Assembly: GCF_016745505.1 (NCBI RefSeq)
Contig: NZ_JAERUC010000069.1
Coordinates: 23,111-87,110, forward strand
Direction: 5' to 3'
Source: Streptomyces silvae
GTDB lineage: Bacteria; Actinomycetota; Actinomycetes; Streptomycetales; Streptomycetaceae
DNA length: 64,000 nt
Position 1 is the first letter of the stretch. Each line of letters opens with the position of its first letter. Below the pieces are notes generated by a model, which made no database searches, was not told the DNA's origin, and was given only the letters and a program-made list of their open reading frames with translations. This document shows, in pieces, positions 25,731-34,683 of this stretch. The position numbers were made by a program, and so were the translations under genes.

Positions 25731-26630
25731 TCAGCGCCCGGTGACGGAGAACGCGTCGGGGGCCAGCGCCGGCACGAGGCCCTCGGCCGCCGCCCGGGTC
25801 AGCAGCCCCCGGATCGCCGCGTAGCCGTTCTCGCCCAGGTCGGCGGTGAACTCGTTCACGTACAGCCCGATGTGCTGGTCGGCCACGGCCGGGTCCATCT
25901 CCTGGGCGTGCTCCAGGACGTACGGGCGTGAGCGCTCCGGGTCGTCCCAGGCCATCCGCACCGACGTACGGATCGACTCCGACAGCCGGTTCAGCGTCTC
26001 CTCGCCCAGTGAGCGCTTCGCGATGATCGCGCCCAGCGGGATCGGCAGGCCGGTGGTCGACTCCCAGTGCTCGCCCATGTCGGCGAGGCTGTGCAGCCCG
26101 TAGTTCTGGTAGGTGAAGCGGGCCTCGTGGATCACGAGCCCGGCGTCCACCCGGCCGTCGCGCACCGCCGGCATGATCTCGTCGAACGGCATGACGACGA
26201 TCTCGCCCACCCCGTCCGGCACGACCTCGGCCGCCCACAGCCGGAACAGCAGATAGGCCGTGGAGCGCTCGCTCGGCACGGCGACCGTCTTCCCCGTCAG
26301 GTCCGTGCCCGGCTCCTTCGTGAGGACGAGCGGCCCGCAGCCGCGCCCCAGGGCCCCGCCGCACGGCAGCAGCGCGTACTCGTCGAGCACCCACGGCAGG
26401 ACGGCGTACGACACCTTCAGCACATCCAGCTCGCCGCGCTCGGCCATGCCGTTGGTGAGGTCGATGTCGGCGAAGGTGACGTCGAGGGCGGGCGCGCCGG
26501 GGACCCTTCCGTGCGCCCAGGCGTCGAAGACGAAGGTGTCGTTCGGACACGGCGAGAAGGCGATCCGCAGCGCGGGGAGCGAGGCGGAGCCGGTCGCGGT
26601 GTCAGTCACGGTGTCGGTCGATTCGGTCAT
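25731..26630 (-). CDS. mqnD: 1,4-dihydroxy-6-naphthoate synthase (futalosine pathway)
   Basis: 299 residues. The MqnD signature FSPCPNDTFVFDAW follows a short acidic N-terminal tail, and the bilobed periplasmic-binding-like fold shows ELDVLKVSYAVLPWVLD, AVPSERSTAYLLFRLW and DAGLVIHEARFTYQNYG. The conserved His in VIHEARFTYQ is the catalytic base of the family. The enzyme converts cyclic dehypoxanthine futalosine to 1,4-dihydroxy-6-naphthoate in menaquinone synthesis. Its start overlaps the end of mqnB by 29 bases, so the two are translationally coupled. Confidence 0.95.
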   Translation of the reverse strand: MTESTDTVTDTATGSASLPALRIAFSPCPNDTFVFDAWAHGRVPGAPALDVTFADIDLTNGMAERGELDVLKVSYAVLPWVLDEYALLPCGGALGRGCGPLVLTKEPGTDLTGKTVAVPSERSTAYLLFRLWAAEVVPDGVGEIVVMPFDEIMPAVRDGRVDAGLVIHEARFTYQNYGLHSLADMGEHWESTTGLPIPLGAIIAKRSLGEETLNRLSESIRTSVRMAWDDPERSRPYVLEHAQEMDPAVADQHIGLYVNEFTADLGENGYAAIRGLLTRAAAEGLVPALAPDAFSVTGR

Positions 26631-27315
26631 GCCGGGTCCAACTTTCCACTACGGGTGCGGTCTTCCCGAACGCCTCGGTGAGCGCCGCCAGGGCGTCCCC
26701 GATGCGCCAGGCCGCGCGGTCGCGCGGCCCCACGGCGTTCGAGACGGCCCGGAGCTCCAGCGCCGGCACACCGAACCTGGCGGCGGCCTCCGCGACGCCG
26801 AAGCCCTCCATGGCCTCGGCGACGGCTCCGGGATGTGCGGCCAGCAGCTCGGCGGTGCGGGCCGCGCTGCCGGTCACGGTGGAGACGGTGAGGACGGTGC
26901 CCGGCAGGGCGCCGGTGGCCTCCGCCACGTCCCGTACGAGGGCCTCGGGCGGCAGGAAGGTGTCCCTGCCGAAGCCGAGACCGGTGACGGGCACGAAGCC
27001 GTCCGGGGTCTCGGCGCCCAGATCGGCGGCGACGACGGAGCTCGCCACGACGAGCGAGCCGACGGGCGCGGCGGGTGCGAAACCGCCGCCGATACCGGCC
27101 GAGACGACGGCTGCGTACGGGGTGGACGCGGCGGCCAGGGCGCAGGCGGTGGCGGCCGCCGCCGCGGCCGGGCCCGCGCCGCCCGCGAGGACGTCGAAGG
27201 GGCCGGCCAGGTGCAGCTCGGCGCCCGGCACCTCACGTATCCGCGGCCCGTCCCCGAACGCGCGCGTGACCGCGTCCCGTTCGGCCGGGACAGCGGTCAC
27301 GACGAGCACCCGCAC
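26602..27315 (-). CDS. mqnB: Futalosine hydrolase
   Basis: 237 residues with a nucleoside phosphorylase/hydrolase fold: MRVLVVTAVPAERDAVTRAF, VVSAGIGGGFAPAAPVGSLV, and the purine/ribose-binding motif EAMEGFGVAEAAARFGVP. The enzyme splits futalosine to hypoxanthine and dehypoxanthine futalosine, one step of the pathway completed by the adjoining mqnD. The other pathway genes (mqnA, mqnC) are not in this window, as is usual in Streptomyces, where they are scattered. Confidence 0.95.
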   Translation of the reverse strand: MRVLVVTAVPAERDAVTRAFGDGPRIREVPGAELHLAGPFDVLAGGAGPAAAAAATACALAAASTPYAAVVSAGIGGGFAPAAPVGSLVVASSVVAADLGAETPDGFVPVTGLGFGRDTFLPPEALVRDVAEATGALPGTVLTVSTVTGSAARTAELLAAHPGAVAEAMEGFGVAEAAARFGVPALELRAVSNAVGPRDRAAWRIGDALAALTEAFGKTAPVVESWTRHDRIDRHRD

Positions 27316-27352
27316 GGTGGAGATCCTCGGGTTCAGGGGGTCGGTCGGAGGG

Positions 27353-27835
27353 TCAGGAGGTCTTCGTGAGCTGGAAGTGCCAGACGCCCGTGAGCTTCTG
27401 ACCCTTGGTCTCGACGATGCTGACCTGCGTCTTGTCCGCCGTGGTCTCGCCCGTCTGGCTGGCGAAGAAGGCGCTGCCGGGGATCGACCGGTAGGTCTTC
27501 TTGTACGGCTCCTGCTCGGCCTGCTGGCCGTTGATGAAGAGGGTCCAGCCGTGGTCCGCGATCTCGGGGTCGACGCCGAAGCGGACCTTGTCGTCCATCG
27601 CGACCTTGACGGACTTCTCCGCCTTCTTGTTCAGGCAGCCCTGGACCTCGGACTCCTTGAGCGCGTCGCCGTCGTTGTAGCAGGCGGCCTCGGTGCTCAC
27701 CGAGTTGTCGCCGACCGTCACGGTGGCGAGCGGCGTCGGCTTGTCGCAGGCGGACAGGACAAGGAGTCCCGCGGACACGGCACCAAGAGCGACGCCGATT
27801 CGACGGCCCTTACCGGAGAAGAACGCAACGGTCAT
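27353..27835 (-). CDS. DUF2771-like lipoprotein
   Basis: 160 residues. A signal peptide GVALGAVSAGLLVLSAC ends in lipobox LSAC (Cys about 30). The mature part is a small beta-rich domain with two cysteines (AACYNDGD, VQGCLNKK) that could form a disulfide, and the conserved-looking strand DHGWTLFINGQ. It fits the actinobacterial DUF2771 family found beside the mqn genes. Its function is unknown. A 37-base gap separates it from mqnB downstream, so read-through into mqnB-mqnD is possible. Confidence 0.8.
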   Translation of the reverse strand: MTVAFFSGKGRRIGVALGAVSAGLLVLSACDKPTPLATVTVGDNSVSTEAACYNDGDALKESEVQGCLNKKAEKSVKVAMDDKVRFGVDPEIADHGWTLFINGQQAEQEPYKKTYRSIPGSAFFASQTGETTADKTQVSIVETKGQKLTGVWHFQLTKTS

Positions 27836-27862
27836 GGGCCGAAGGCTATCGGTCGGACCCGC

Positions 27863-29320
27863 TCATGCCACGCGGGGGTGCGGTGAGCCGCGCCGCGCGG
27901 CCCCCAGGAGGCCCCGTACGGAGGCCACGGCGCCCAGCGCGAGGAGACCCGCGGCGACGGAGATGCCGAGTACTCCGTTGAGGGGGAGCGCGATGCCGAT
28001 GGCACCGCCCACCACCCAGGACATCTGGAGCAGCGTCTCGGACCGGGCGAAGGCCGACGTACGCACCTCCTCCGGCACATCGCGCTGGATCATCGCGTCC
28101 AGCGACAGCTTCGACAGGGCCTGGGTGAACCCGGCGACCGCGGTGAGGGCGGCGACCATCACCGTGCTGAAGAACACCGCGGTGAGCACGGCGACCCCCA
28201 GGGCGAGCCCCAGCACCGTCGCGACGATCACCTCCGGGCCGCGCGCCCTGAGCCAGGAGCCCACCGCCGTGCCGGCCGCGTTCCCGGCGCCCGCCGCGAC
28301 CCCGACGATGCCGAGGGAGACGGCGGCGCTCTGCCCCGCCAGGGGGTGCTCGCGCAGCAGGAACGCCAGGAAGAAGATGAGGAAGCCGGAGAGCGCGCGG
28401 TGCGCGGCGTTCGCCTGGAGACCGTGCAGCACGGACGGCCCGACGGACCGCAGCCCCGGCGGCTTCTCCCGCCCGTTCCGTCTCCTCGCGGCCCAGGTGC
28501 TGCCGGTCCTGCCGCCCTTCGCGTCCTTCGCCGTGCTGACCGGCGGGAGCGCCGCCTCCTCGTGCGGGACGACGAGGCGGGCCTTGCGCTCGCCCTTCGC
28601 GGAGTCGACCTTGTGGGGCAGCGTGAAGGCGAGGACGGTCCCGCCGAGGAAGATCGCGCAGGCGCCGTAGAGCGGCCAGGGGGACCCGATGCTCTGCAGC
28701 CCCGCCCCGATCGGCGCCGCGACACCGGTGGCCAGCAGCCCGGCCAGGGTGACCCGCGAATTGGCCTTCACCAGGGAGAAGCGCGGCGGCAGGAGACGGG
28801 GCACCACGGCGCTGCGCACCACCCCGTACGCCTTCGAGCAGACCAGGACGCCCAGGGCCGCCGGATAGAGCTCCAGGCCGCCCGTGGCCACCGCGCCGGA
28901 CATCGTGATCGCGAGCACCGCCCGCGCGAACATCGCGCCGGCCATCGCGGCGCGGCGGCCGTGCGGCAGCCGGTCCAGGAGCGGGCCGACCACCGGGGCG
29001 AGCAGCGTGAAGGGAGCCATGGTCACGGCGAGGTAGAGGGCGACGCGCCCGCGCGCCTCGTCCGTCGGCACGGAGAAGAAGACCGTCGAGGCGAGCGCCA
29101 CGGTGATCATGACGTCCCCGGCGCCGTTGACCGCGTGCAGCTCGATCAGCTTGCCGAGGCCGGACTCGCCCGCCCCGTGGGCGTGGGTCGCCTTCCTGAT
29201 GCCCCGCGCGGTGCCGGTGAACGGGGCCCGCAGGGCACGGGCCATCGCCCGGCCCGCCCTGCGGAGCGGACCGGATCCGTCGGACGACCTGGCGGCAGCC
29301 ACGTGGTCATAGTGCCCCAC
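27863..29320 (-). CDS. MFS transporter
   Basis: 485 residues. A roughly 60-residue cytoplasmic arm rich in Arg and Gly precedes about twelve hydrophobic helices. Helix 1-3 regions include AVNGAGDVMITVALASTVFF and TLLAPVVGPLLDRLPHGRRA with the MFS DRLPHGRR turn. A long Lys/Arg-rich central loop (KVDSAKGERKARLVVPHEE, TGSTWAARRRNGREKPPG) separates the two halves. The substrate is unknown. Its start region is divergent from the DUF3027 gene across 423 bases. Confidence 0.88.
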   Translation of the reverse strand: MGHYDHVAAARSSDGSGPLRRAGRAMARALRAPFTGTARGIRKATHAHGAGESGLGKLIELHAVNGAGDVMITVALASTVFFSVPTDEARGRVALYLAVTMAPFTLLAPVVGPLLDRLPHGRRAAMAGAMFARAVLAITMSGAVATGGLELYPAALGVLVCSKAYGVVRSAVVPRLLPPRFSLVKANSRVTLAGLLATGVAAPIGAGLQSIGSPWPLYGACAIFLGGTVLAFTLPHKVDSAKGERKARLVVPHEEAALPPVSTAKDAKGGRTGSTWAARRRNGREKPPGLRSVGPSVLHGLQANAAHRALSGFLIFFLAFLLREHPLAGQSAAVSLGIVGVAAGAGNAAGTAVGSWLRARGPEVIVATVLGLALGVAVLTAVFFSTVMVAALTAVAGFTQALSKLSLDAMIQRDVPEEVRTSAFARSETLLQMSWVVGGAIGIALPLNGVLGISVAAGLLALGAVASVRGLLGAARRGSPHPRVA

Positions 29321-29743
29321 CCCCCGCCGTCACGAACCCATGATCGGGCCGGGGCGCGGCGTCGTCCGCTCCGTCGGGTGAGTCGGACCCGGCCGGGAAA
29401 TGGCCGGTACGCACCCCCGGGCCGGGGCGGCCACCGGCCGCGCCCGGCGGCCGGTCACCGCCGATCCGCACGGGTTCCGGTCCTGTTTGGGACGGGCAGG
29501 TGGGCGCGGGGCGGCGGAGAGGGTAGCGTGCACTCACGCGCCACCGGCGGTTGTTCTTGGCCGCGCGCCTCTCCGCGATCCCGCAGAATGGGTGGCAGAA
29601 GGCGCGCCCGAGGCAGGCACAACGGGTGTGGACGTCGACGCGGCCCCCAGGTCCGCTCCGCCCACAACTGTCATGGCCGAAATCGGACATCGATGGAGCT
29701 GCTGGCGCGCTCGTGAGACGGCGTATGGAGAGAAGCGAGACCT
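29321..29743. other. Long divergent intergenic region
   Basis: This 423-base gap lies between an MFS gene and the DUF3027 gene. A 62-codon GTG frame at 29528-29716 is arginine-rich and unconvincing. A 24-codon ATG frame at 29673-29747 overlaps the DUF3027 start as GTGA. I see no strong hairpin or repeat. Confidence 0.5.
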
Positions 29744-30676
29744 GTGAGTGCTGCGACGACGCGAAGCCGTACGGCCCGTACCCCCGCCCCTGACCGTCTG
29801 TGCGCCGAGGCGGTAGACCTCGCACGCGCGGCCGCGGAAGAGGCTGCCGCCCCAGGAGTGGTGGGTGAGCACGTGGCCCTGGTCTCCGAGGGGGACCGGG
29901 TCGTCACGCACTACTTCGAGTCCAAGGAGCCCGGCTACCGGGGCTGGCGCTGGGCGGTGACGGTCGCCAGGGCCTCCCGCGCCAAGAACGTCACCCTTGA
30001 CGAAACGGTGCTGCTGCCCGGGTCCGACGCCCTCCTCGCCCCGGAGTGGGTGCCCTGGAGCGAGCGGCTGCGGCCCGGCGACATGGGCCCCGGCGACCTG
30101 CTGCCCACCGAGGCGGAGGACCCGCGCCTGGAGCCCGGCTGGACGGGCGAGGACGAGCCCCTGCCGAACTCCCCGGTCTCCGAGGTGTCCCAGGAGCTCG
30201 CCGCCCTCGCCGACGCCGAGGACGCGGAGCTGACGACGCGGCCGGGCACGAGCCGCGGTTCGATCGCCGCGGTCGCGGACGAGCTGGGCACCCGGCGGGC
30301 GCGGGTGCTGTCCCGGTACGGGCTGCGGCTGGCGGCGGACCGCTGGGACGAGGAGTTCGGCGCGAAGACGCCCATGGCGCAGGCCGCGCCGGCCTCGTGC
30401 GTCACCTGTGCGTTCCTGGTGCCGATGGCGGGCTCGCTCAAGCAGGCCTTCGGGGTCTGCGCGAACGAGTTCGCCCCGGCGGACGGCCGGGTGGTCTCCC
30501 TGGCGTACGGCTGCGGGGGGCACTCCGAGGCGGCGGTCATGCCGAAGCCGCCGAAGCCCGCGCCGCACGCGCTGGACACGATGCGGGTGGACGACTACTC
30601 GCTGCGTCCGGCCGACGACTCCGGCTCGGTGCCGGACCGGACGGACGGCTCGACGGACGACCTCGGCCACTCCTGA
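29744..30676 (+). CDS. DUF3027-family protein
   Basis: 310 residues from a GTG with GGAGAGAAG upstream. The conserved part includes VSEGDRVVTHYFESKEPGYRGW, ETVLLPGSDALLAPEWVPW, and a cysteine cluster CVTCAF...FGVCANEF...YGCGGHSEA (near residues 220-270), which looks like a zinc or Fe-S binding site. DUF3027 is restricted to actinobacteria and its role is unknown. The cysteine cluster suggests a metal-bound nucleic-acid or redox function, as inference only. Confidence 0.85.
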   Translation: MSAATTRSRTARTPAPDRLCAEAVDLARAAAEEAAAPGVVGEHVALVSEGDRVVTHYFESKEPGYRGWRWAVTVARASRAKNVTLDETVLLPGSDALLAPEWVPWSERLRPGDMGPGDLLPTEAEDPRLEPGWTGEDEPLPNSPVSEVSQELAALADAEDAELTTRPGTSRGSIAAVADELGTRRARVLSRYGLRLAADRWDEEFGAKTPMAQAAPASCVTCAFLVPMAGSLKQAFGVCANEFAPADGRVVSLAYGCGGHSEAAVMPKPPKPAPHALDTMRVDDYSLRPADDSGSVPDRTDGSTDDLGHS

Positions 30677-30783
30677 CGCTCCTGGCCGCTGGGGGGTCCG
30701 GGCTTGCGGTGCCCGGGCATCGCGGGCCGGGGGCCCCTGGAGGCTTGATTGTTTGTGGGCCTGTTCGCTGCCGGCCCTGGGAC

Positions 30784-30806
30784 CGGCTTGTCCTCAAGCG
30801 CCGGAC
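30784..30806. repeat. Intergenic hairpin repeat, copy A
   Basis: Core GTCCTCAAGCGCCGGAC-like with flanks that pair as CCGGCTTG/CAAGCGCCGG around a TCCT loop, with one bulged C. The left flank differs from copies B and C (CCGG instead of CCCG) yet still pairs with the GCCGG on its right. Confidence 0.75.
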
Positions 30807-30846
30807 AGGCTTGGTTTTGCTGCCCCGTGCGTTGCGTGTCCTGGGA

Positions 30847-30874
30847 CCCGCTTGTCCTCAAACGCCGGACGGGC
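30847..30874. repeat. Intergenic hairpin repeat, copy B
   Basis: Core GTCCTCAAACGCCGGAC inside an outer CCCG/CGGG pair. It is preceded by TGCGTTGCGTGTCCTGGGAC and followed by GCTTGATTTGCCGGG, as in copy C. The core begins 64 bases after that of copy A. Confidence 0.8.
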
Positions 30875-30930
30875 TTGATTTGCCGGGGTTCGGGCTTGGT
30901 TTGCCGGGCCTGTGCGTTGCGTGTCCTGGG

Positions 30931-30960
30931 GCCCGCTTGTCCTCAAGCGCCGGACGGGCT
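30931..30960. repeat. Intergenic hairpin repeat, copy C
   Basis: Core GTCCTCAAGCGCCGGAC. CGCTTG-TCCT-CAAGCG forms a perfect 6-bp hairpin with an alternative outer GCCCG/CGGGC pairing. Its core begins 85 bases after copy B, and it ends about 90 bases before the sacsin-like start codon. The motif resembles a dispersed repeat common between Streptomyces genes. Confidence 0.8.
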
Positions 30961-31048
30961 TGATTTGCCGGGCGCGGGGGGTTTCCGGGTCGCGGTACCT
31001 TCGGGCGCACACTGGGCGTCAGGGTCACCGGAAGAGTGGAGTGCGAGC

Positions 31049-34000
31049 GTGAGCATGAATGCGACCGAGGGGGCCGATCCGTTCGGGACGGCGCGACTGC
31101 GGCGCGGCGTGCTCGACGCCTGGGGCGCGGGTCCCGCCCGCTTCCGTGAGGACGCCAACGCCGAGGAGGACCTCGCGCTGGGCGGCTACCGCGACCGCCT
31201 GGTCGTCGAGCTCGCCCAGAACGCCGCCGACGCCGCCGCCCGCGCCGGTGTCCCCGGCCGGCTCCGCCTCACCCTGCACGAGGCGGACGGCAACAGCCCC
31301 GCCGTCCTGGCCGCCGCCAACAACGGCGCCCCGCTCGACGCGACCGGCGTCGAATCGCTGAGCACCCTGCGGGCGTCCGCCAAGCGTGAGGGCCACGAGA
31401 CGTCCGTCGGCCGCTTCGGCGTCGGTTTCGCCGCCGTGCTCGCCGTCAGCGACGAGCCCGCGGTGATCGGCCGCCACGGCGGTGTCCGCTGGTCCCTCGC
31501 CGAGGCCCGCGACCTCGCGCGGCAGGCCGCCGTCGGCAGCCCCGGCCTCGGTGACGAGCTGCGGCGCCGCGACGGACACGTACCGCTGCTCAGGCTGCCG
31601 CTGCCCGCCGAGGGCACCGCTCCCGACGGGTACGACACCGTCGTCGTCCTGCCACTGCGCGACGGCGTCGCCGAGGACCTCGTGGGCAGGCTGCTCGGCG
31701 GGGTCGACGACGCGCTGCTCCTGACGCTGCCCGGCCTCGACGAGGTCGTCATCGAAACCCCCGACGGCGTAAGGACGTTGCGCCGCTCGCAGCACGGCCC
31801 GTACACGCACGTCGACGACTCCGCGCACGGCCTGCACCGCTGGCGCACCATCGCCGCCCACGGCCCCGTGGAGCCCGCGCTGCTGGCCGACCGGCCCGTC
31901 GAGGAACGGCTGCGTCCGCACTGGTCGGTGACCTGGGCGGTGCCCGTCGGCGAGGACGGGGCGCCCCAGCACCCCCGTACGGCTCCCGTCGTGCACGCGC
32001 CGACCCCCACCGACGAGCCCCTCGGCGTCCCGGCGCTGCTGATCGCCTCGCTGCCGCTGGACACCACCCGCAGGCACCCCGCGCCGGGGCCGCTGACCGA
32101 CTTCCTGGTGCAGCGCGCTGCCGACGCGTACGCCGAGCTGCTCGCCGGGTGGGAGCCCGTGTCCGTCGCCACGATCGCGCTGGTGCCGGCCGTGCTCGGC
32201 AAGGGACAGCTCGACGGCGCGCTGCGGGCCGCGATCCTGGAGCGGCTGCCCCGGGTCGCGTTCCTGGAGCCCGCCGCACCCCGGGACCCCGCCGAGGCGG
32301 CGGCGCAGTGGGACGACTGGGACGGCGCCGGGGCGCCCAGCCCGGGGACGACCGCGCTGCGGCCCGTCGAGGCCGAGGTGGTCGAAGGCGTGGGCGACCG
32401 GACCGTACGGGTCCTCGCCGAGGTCCTCCCCTGTCTGCTGCCCGCGGGCCTGGAGCGCCGTGTCGAGCTGCGCACGCTCGGCGTCGCCCGGGTCCCGCTC
32501 ACCGAGGCCATCGACCGGCTGGCCGGACTGGAGCGTGACCCGGACTGGTGGCGGCGGCTGTACGACAGCCTGGCCGGCGTCGACCCCGACCGGCTCTCCG
32601 GGCTGCCCGTGCCCCTCGCGGGCCCGGCGGACGCGCCGCCCCGCACCACCATCGGCCCCCGGCAGGTCCTCCTGCCGCTGCCGGACGCGCTGACCTCGCC
32701 CGTCCTGGACCGGCTGGCCCGGCTCGGGCTGAAGGTGGCCCACCCGGACGCCGCCCACCCCCTGCTGGAGAAGCTGGGCGCCCTGCCGGCCACCCCCCGT
32801 GCCGTGCTGCGGACCCCGCAGGTCCGGGCCGCCGTCGCGGGCTCGCTGGACGCGGGCGAGATCTGGGACGAGGACGCGCTGGACGGGGACGAGCTCGCCG
32901 ACACCGTCCTCACGCTCGTACGCGACGCGGACCTCGCGCCCGGCGACGAGCCCTGGCTGGGTGCGCTCGCCCTGCCCGACGAGGACGGCGAGCCCGCGCC
33001 CGCCGGTGAACTCGTCCTGCCGGACAGCCCGTTCGCCCAGGTGATGCGTGAGGGTGAACTCGCCCTGTGCGACGCGGAGCTGGCCGGGCGCTGGGGCGAA
33101 CAGCCGCTGACCGCCTGCGGGGTGCTGGCCACCTTCGCCCTCGTACGGGCCACCGACGTCGTCCTGGACCCGGACGAACTGGAGCCCCGCGACAGCGACT
33201 TCGCCGAGCCCGACGACGCCGGGCTGCTCGACGCCGTCGACGTGTGGTGCGAGGACGTCCTGGACCAGCTCCCGGACACCCCCGTCCCACCGGTCGCCAC
33301 CGAGCTCGTGGCCGTACGCGACCTGGACCTCGTCGACGACGACGCCTGGCCGCAGGCGCTGGCGATGCTCGCACGGCCTCCGCTGCGCGACGCGCTGACC
33401 CAGCCCGTACGCGTCCTGCTCCCGGACGGCACGACGCAGTCCGTGCGGCCCTACACCGCGTGGTGGCTGCGCGACCACCCCGTGCTCGACGGCCGCCGCC
33501 CGGCCGGTCTGCGCGCGGCGGGCGGCGACCCGCGTCTGGCCGGCCTGTACGACTCCGCCGACGCGACCGGCTTCGACGACGCCCAGGTGCTGCGCGCCCT
33601 CGGCGTACGGACCTCGGTGGCGGCGCTCCTGGACGAGCCGGGCGGGGCGGCCGAGCTGCTCGGCCGGCTCGCCGACGAGGAGCGTCCCGTCGGCCCCGTA
33701 CAACTGCACTCGCTCTACACCGCGCTCGCCGAGCTGGACCCCGAACAGGTCACGCTGCCCGACGAGTTGCGGGCCGTCGTGGACGACGAGGTGCGGGTCG
33801 CCGACGCGGCGGACGTCGTGATCGCCGACGCCCCCGACCTGCTGCCGCTGACCGGCGGGCTCCCGCTGCTCCCGGTGGCCCCGGCGCGGGCGGCCGAGCT
33901 GGCGGACCTGCTCCAGGTGCGGCGGCTGGGGGAGACCGTCGAGGCCGTGGTCACGACGGAGGGCGAGGAGCACGAGGTGCCCGAGTCCGTACGGATCCTG

Positions 34001-34234
34001 CTCGGCGCCGGAACCCCGGACAGCTATGTCGAGCACAGCGAACTGCGCGCGGGCGGCGTCGAGCTGGACTGGCGCCGTACCCCGGACGGCGTGGTCCACG
34101 CGTCGACGGTGGAGGGCGTGGCGGCCGGTCTCGCCTGGGCGGCGGGTCAGTGGCCGCGCCGGTTCGAGGTGGCCGCGCTGCTGGAGGACCCGTCCCGTAC
34201 GGAGGAGCTGGCCCGGGACCGCTGGTTCGACTGA
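31049..34234 (+). CDS. Sacsin N-terminal-like (GHKL/Hsp90-type) ATPase, very large
   Basis: 1061 residues from the GTG at 31049, with GGAG seven bases upstream. The N-terminal 250 residues carry a Bergerat ATP-binding fold: N-box ELAQNAADAAAR near residue 53, ANNGAPLDATGVESLSTL near 95, and the lid VGRFGVGFAAVLAVSD near 122. These are the motifs of sacsin-repeat and Hsp90-like proteins. The remaining 800 residues are acidic, Leu/Asp-rich and mostly without known motifs. Bacterial sacsin-like ATPases occur in some defence systems and in uncharacterised actinobacterial core genes. Here no nuclease or methylase partner is adjacent, so a chaperone-like core role is more likely. Confidence 0.85.
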   Translation: MSMNATEGADPFGTARLRRGVLDAWGAGPARFREDANAEEDLALGGYRDRLVVELAQNAADAAARAGVPGRLRLTLHEADGNSPAVLAAANNGAPLDATGVESLSTLRASAKREGHETSVGRFGVGFAAVLAVSDEPAVIGRHGGVRWSLAEARDLARQAAVGSPGLGDELRRRDGHVPLLRLPLPAEGTAPDGYDTVVVLPLRDGVAEDLVGRLLGGVDDALLLTLPGLDEVVIETPDGVRTLRRSQHGPYTHVDDSAHGLHRWRTIAAHGPVEPALLADRPVEERLRPHWSVTWAVPVGEDGAPQHPRTAPVVHAPTPTDEPLGVPALLIASLPLDTTRRHPAPGPLTDFLVQRAADAYAELLAGWEPVSVATIALVPAVLGKGQLDGALRAAILERLPRVAFLEPAAPRDPAEAAAQWDDWDGAGAPSPGTTALRPVEAEVVEGVGDRTVRVLAEVLPCLLPAGLERRVELRTLGVARVPLTEAIDRLAGLERDPDWWRRLYDSLAGVDPDRLSGLPVPLAGPADAPPRTTIGPRQVLLPLPDALTSPVLDRLARLGLKVAHPDAAHPLLEKLGALPATPRAVLRTPQVRAAVAGSLDAGEIWDEDALDGDELADTVLTLVRDADLAPGDEPWLGALALPDEDGEPAPAGELVLPDSPFAQVMREGELALCDAELAGRWGEQPLTACGVLATFALVRATDVVLDPDELEPRDSDFAEPDDAGLLDAVDVWCEDVLDQLPDTPVPPVATELVAVRDLDLVDDDAWPQALAMLARPPLRDALTQPVRVLLPDGTTQSVRPYTAWWLRDHPVLDGRRPAGLRAAGGDPRLAGLYDSADATGFDDAQVLRALGVRTSVAALLDEPGGAAELLGRLADEERPVGPVQLHSLYTALAELDPEQVTLPDELRAVVDDEVRVADAADVVIADAPDLLPLTGGLPLLPVAPARAAELADLLQVRRLGETVEAVVTTEGEEHEVPESVRILLGAGTPDSYVEHSELRAGGVELDWRRTPDGVVHASTVEGVAAGLAWAAGQWPRRFEVAALLEDPSRTEELARDRWFD

Positions 34235-34250
34235 GCGGCGGCCCGCGGCG

Positions 34251-34511
34251 TCACAGCTCCCGGACGTACCGGTTCGCGATGACCAGCGAGGCGAGCGGGT
34301 GGTCGTCCCGGACGGCCTTGACCGCCGCGACGTCCCCCCGGGCGCTGCGCACGGAGCGGACCTTGTCCTCGTCGACCTGGTGCCGGAAGCCCTCGTAGCT
34401 GCCGTAGTGGTCCCGGAAGGCGCGCTTGCGTCTGCGGGCCGCGCGGTCGCCGGCGATGCCCAGCGCTCCCACGATCCCGGCCGCGACGGCCCCGGTGATC
34501 AGGTCGGTCAT
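34251..34511 (-). CDS. Small protein with one N-terminal membrane segment
   Basis: 86 residues from the ATG at 34511 (GGGGA upstream). Residues 1-20 (MTDLITGAVAAGIVGALGIA) are hydrophobic. They are followed by a basic stretch RAARRRKRAFRDHYGSYEGF and a helical tail with RGDVAAVKAVRDDHPLASLV. It is convergent with the sacsin-like gene, 16 bases apart. The family is not recognised; the topology suggests a membrane-tethered cytoplasmic domain. Confidence 0.65.
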   Translation of the reverse strand: MTDLITGAVAAGIVGALGIAGDRAARRRKRAFRDHYGSYEGFRHQVDEDKVRSVRSARGDVAAVKAVRDDHPLASLVIANRYVREL

Positions 34512-34683
34512 CCGTGTCCCCATTCCTGTTCCGGATTTCTGCTCCGGAAGGCTTCCGGCCGGCCGTGTGCCCGCACCGCGCCGAGGTGTTGATACCCGCC
34601 CGGGCCGTCGGGCCTGTGTGATCTTCACCAGAAATACACGACCCGGGCACAACCATTCACATGTGGCCGCTGTCTGATCGTGC

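Larger units (their letters stand above)
30677..31048. other. Intergenic region filled by repeat units
   Basis: This 372-base gap between the DUF3027 and sacsin-like genes is occupied by three copies of an intergenic repeat plus partial flanking copies, listed separately. The last 70 bases hold the promoter and ribosome site of the sacsin-like gene. Confidence 0.7.

Noticed and set aside
29528..29716. 62-codon arginine-rich GTG frame in the long divergent gap
   Set aside because: There is no ribosome site, composition is unlike a folded protein, and the cysteine and arginine pattern is irregular. Likely a chance frame.
31049..34234. Anti-phage defence island around the sacsin-like ATPase
   Set aside because: No nuclease, methylase, helicase or integrase is adjacent. 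The flanks are ordinary chromosomal genes.
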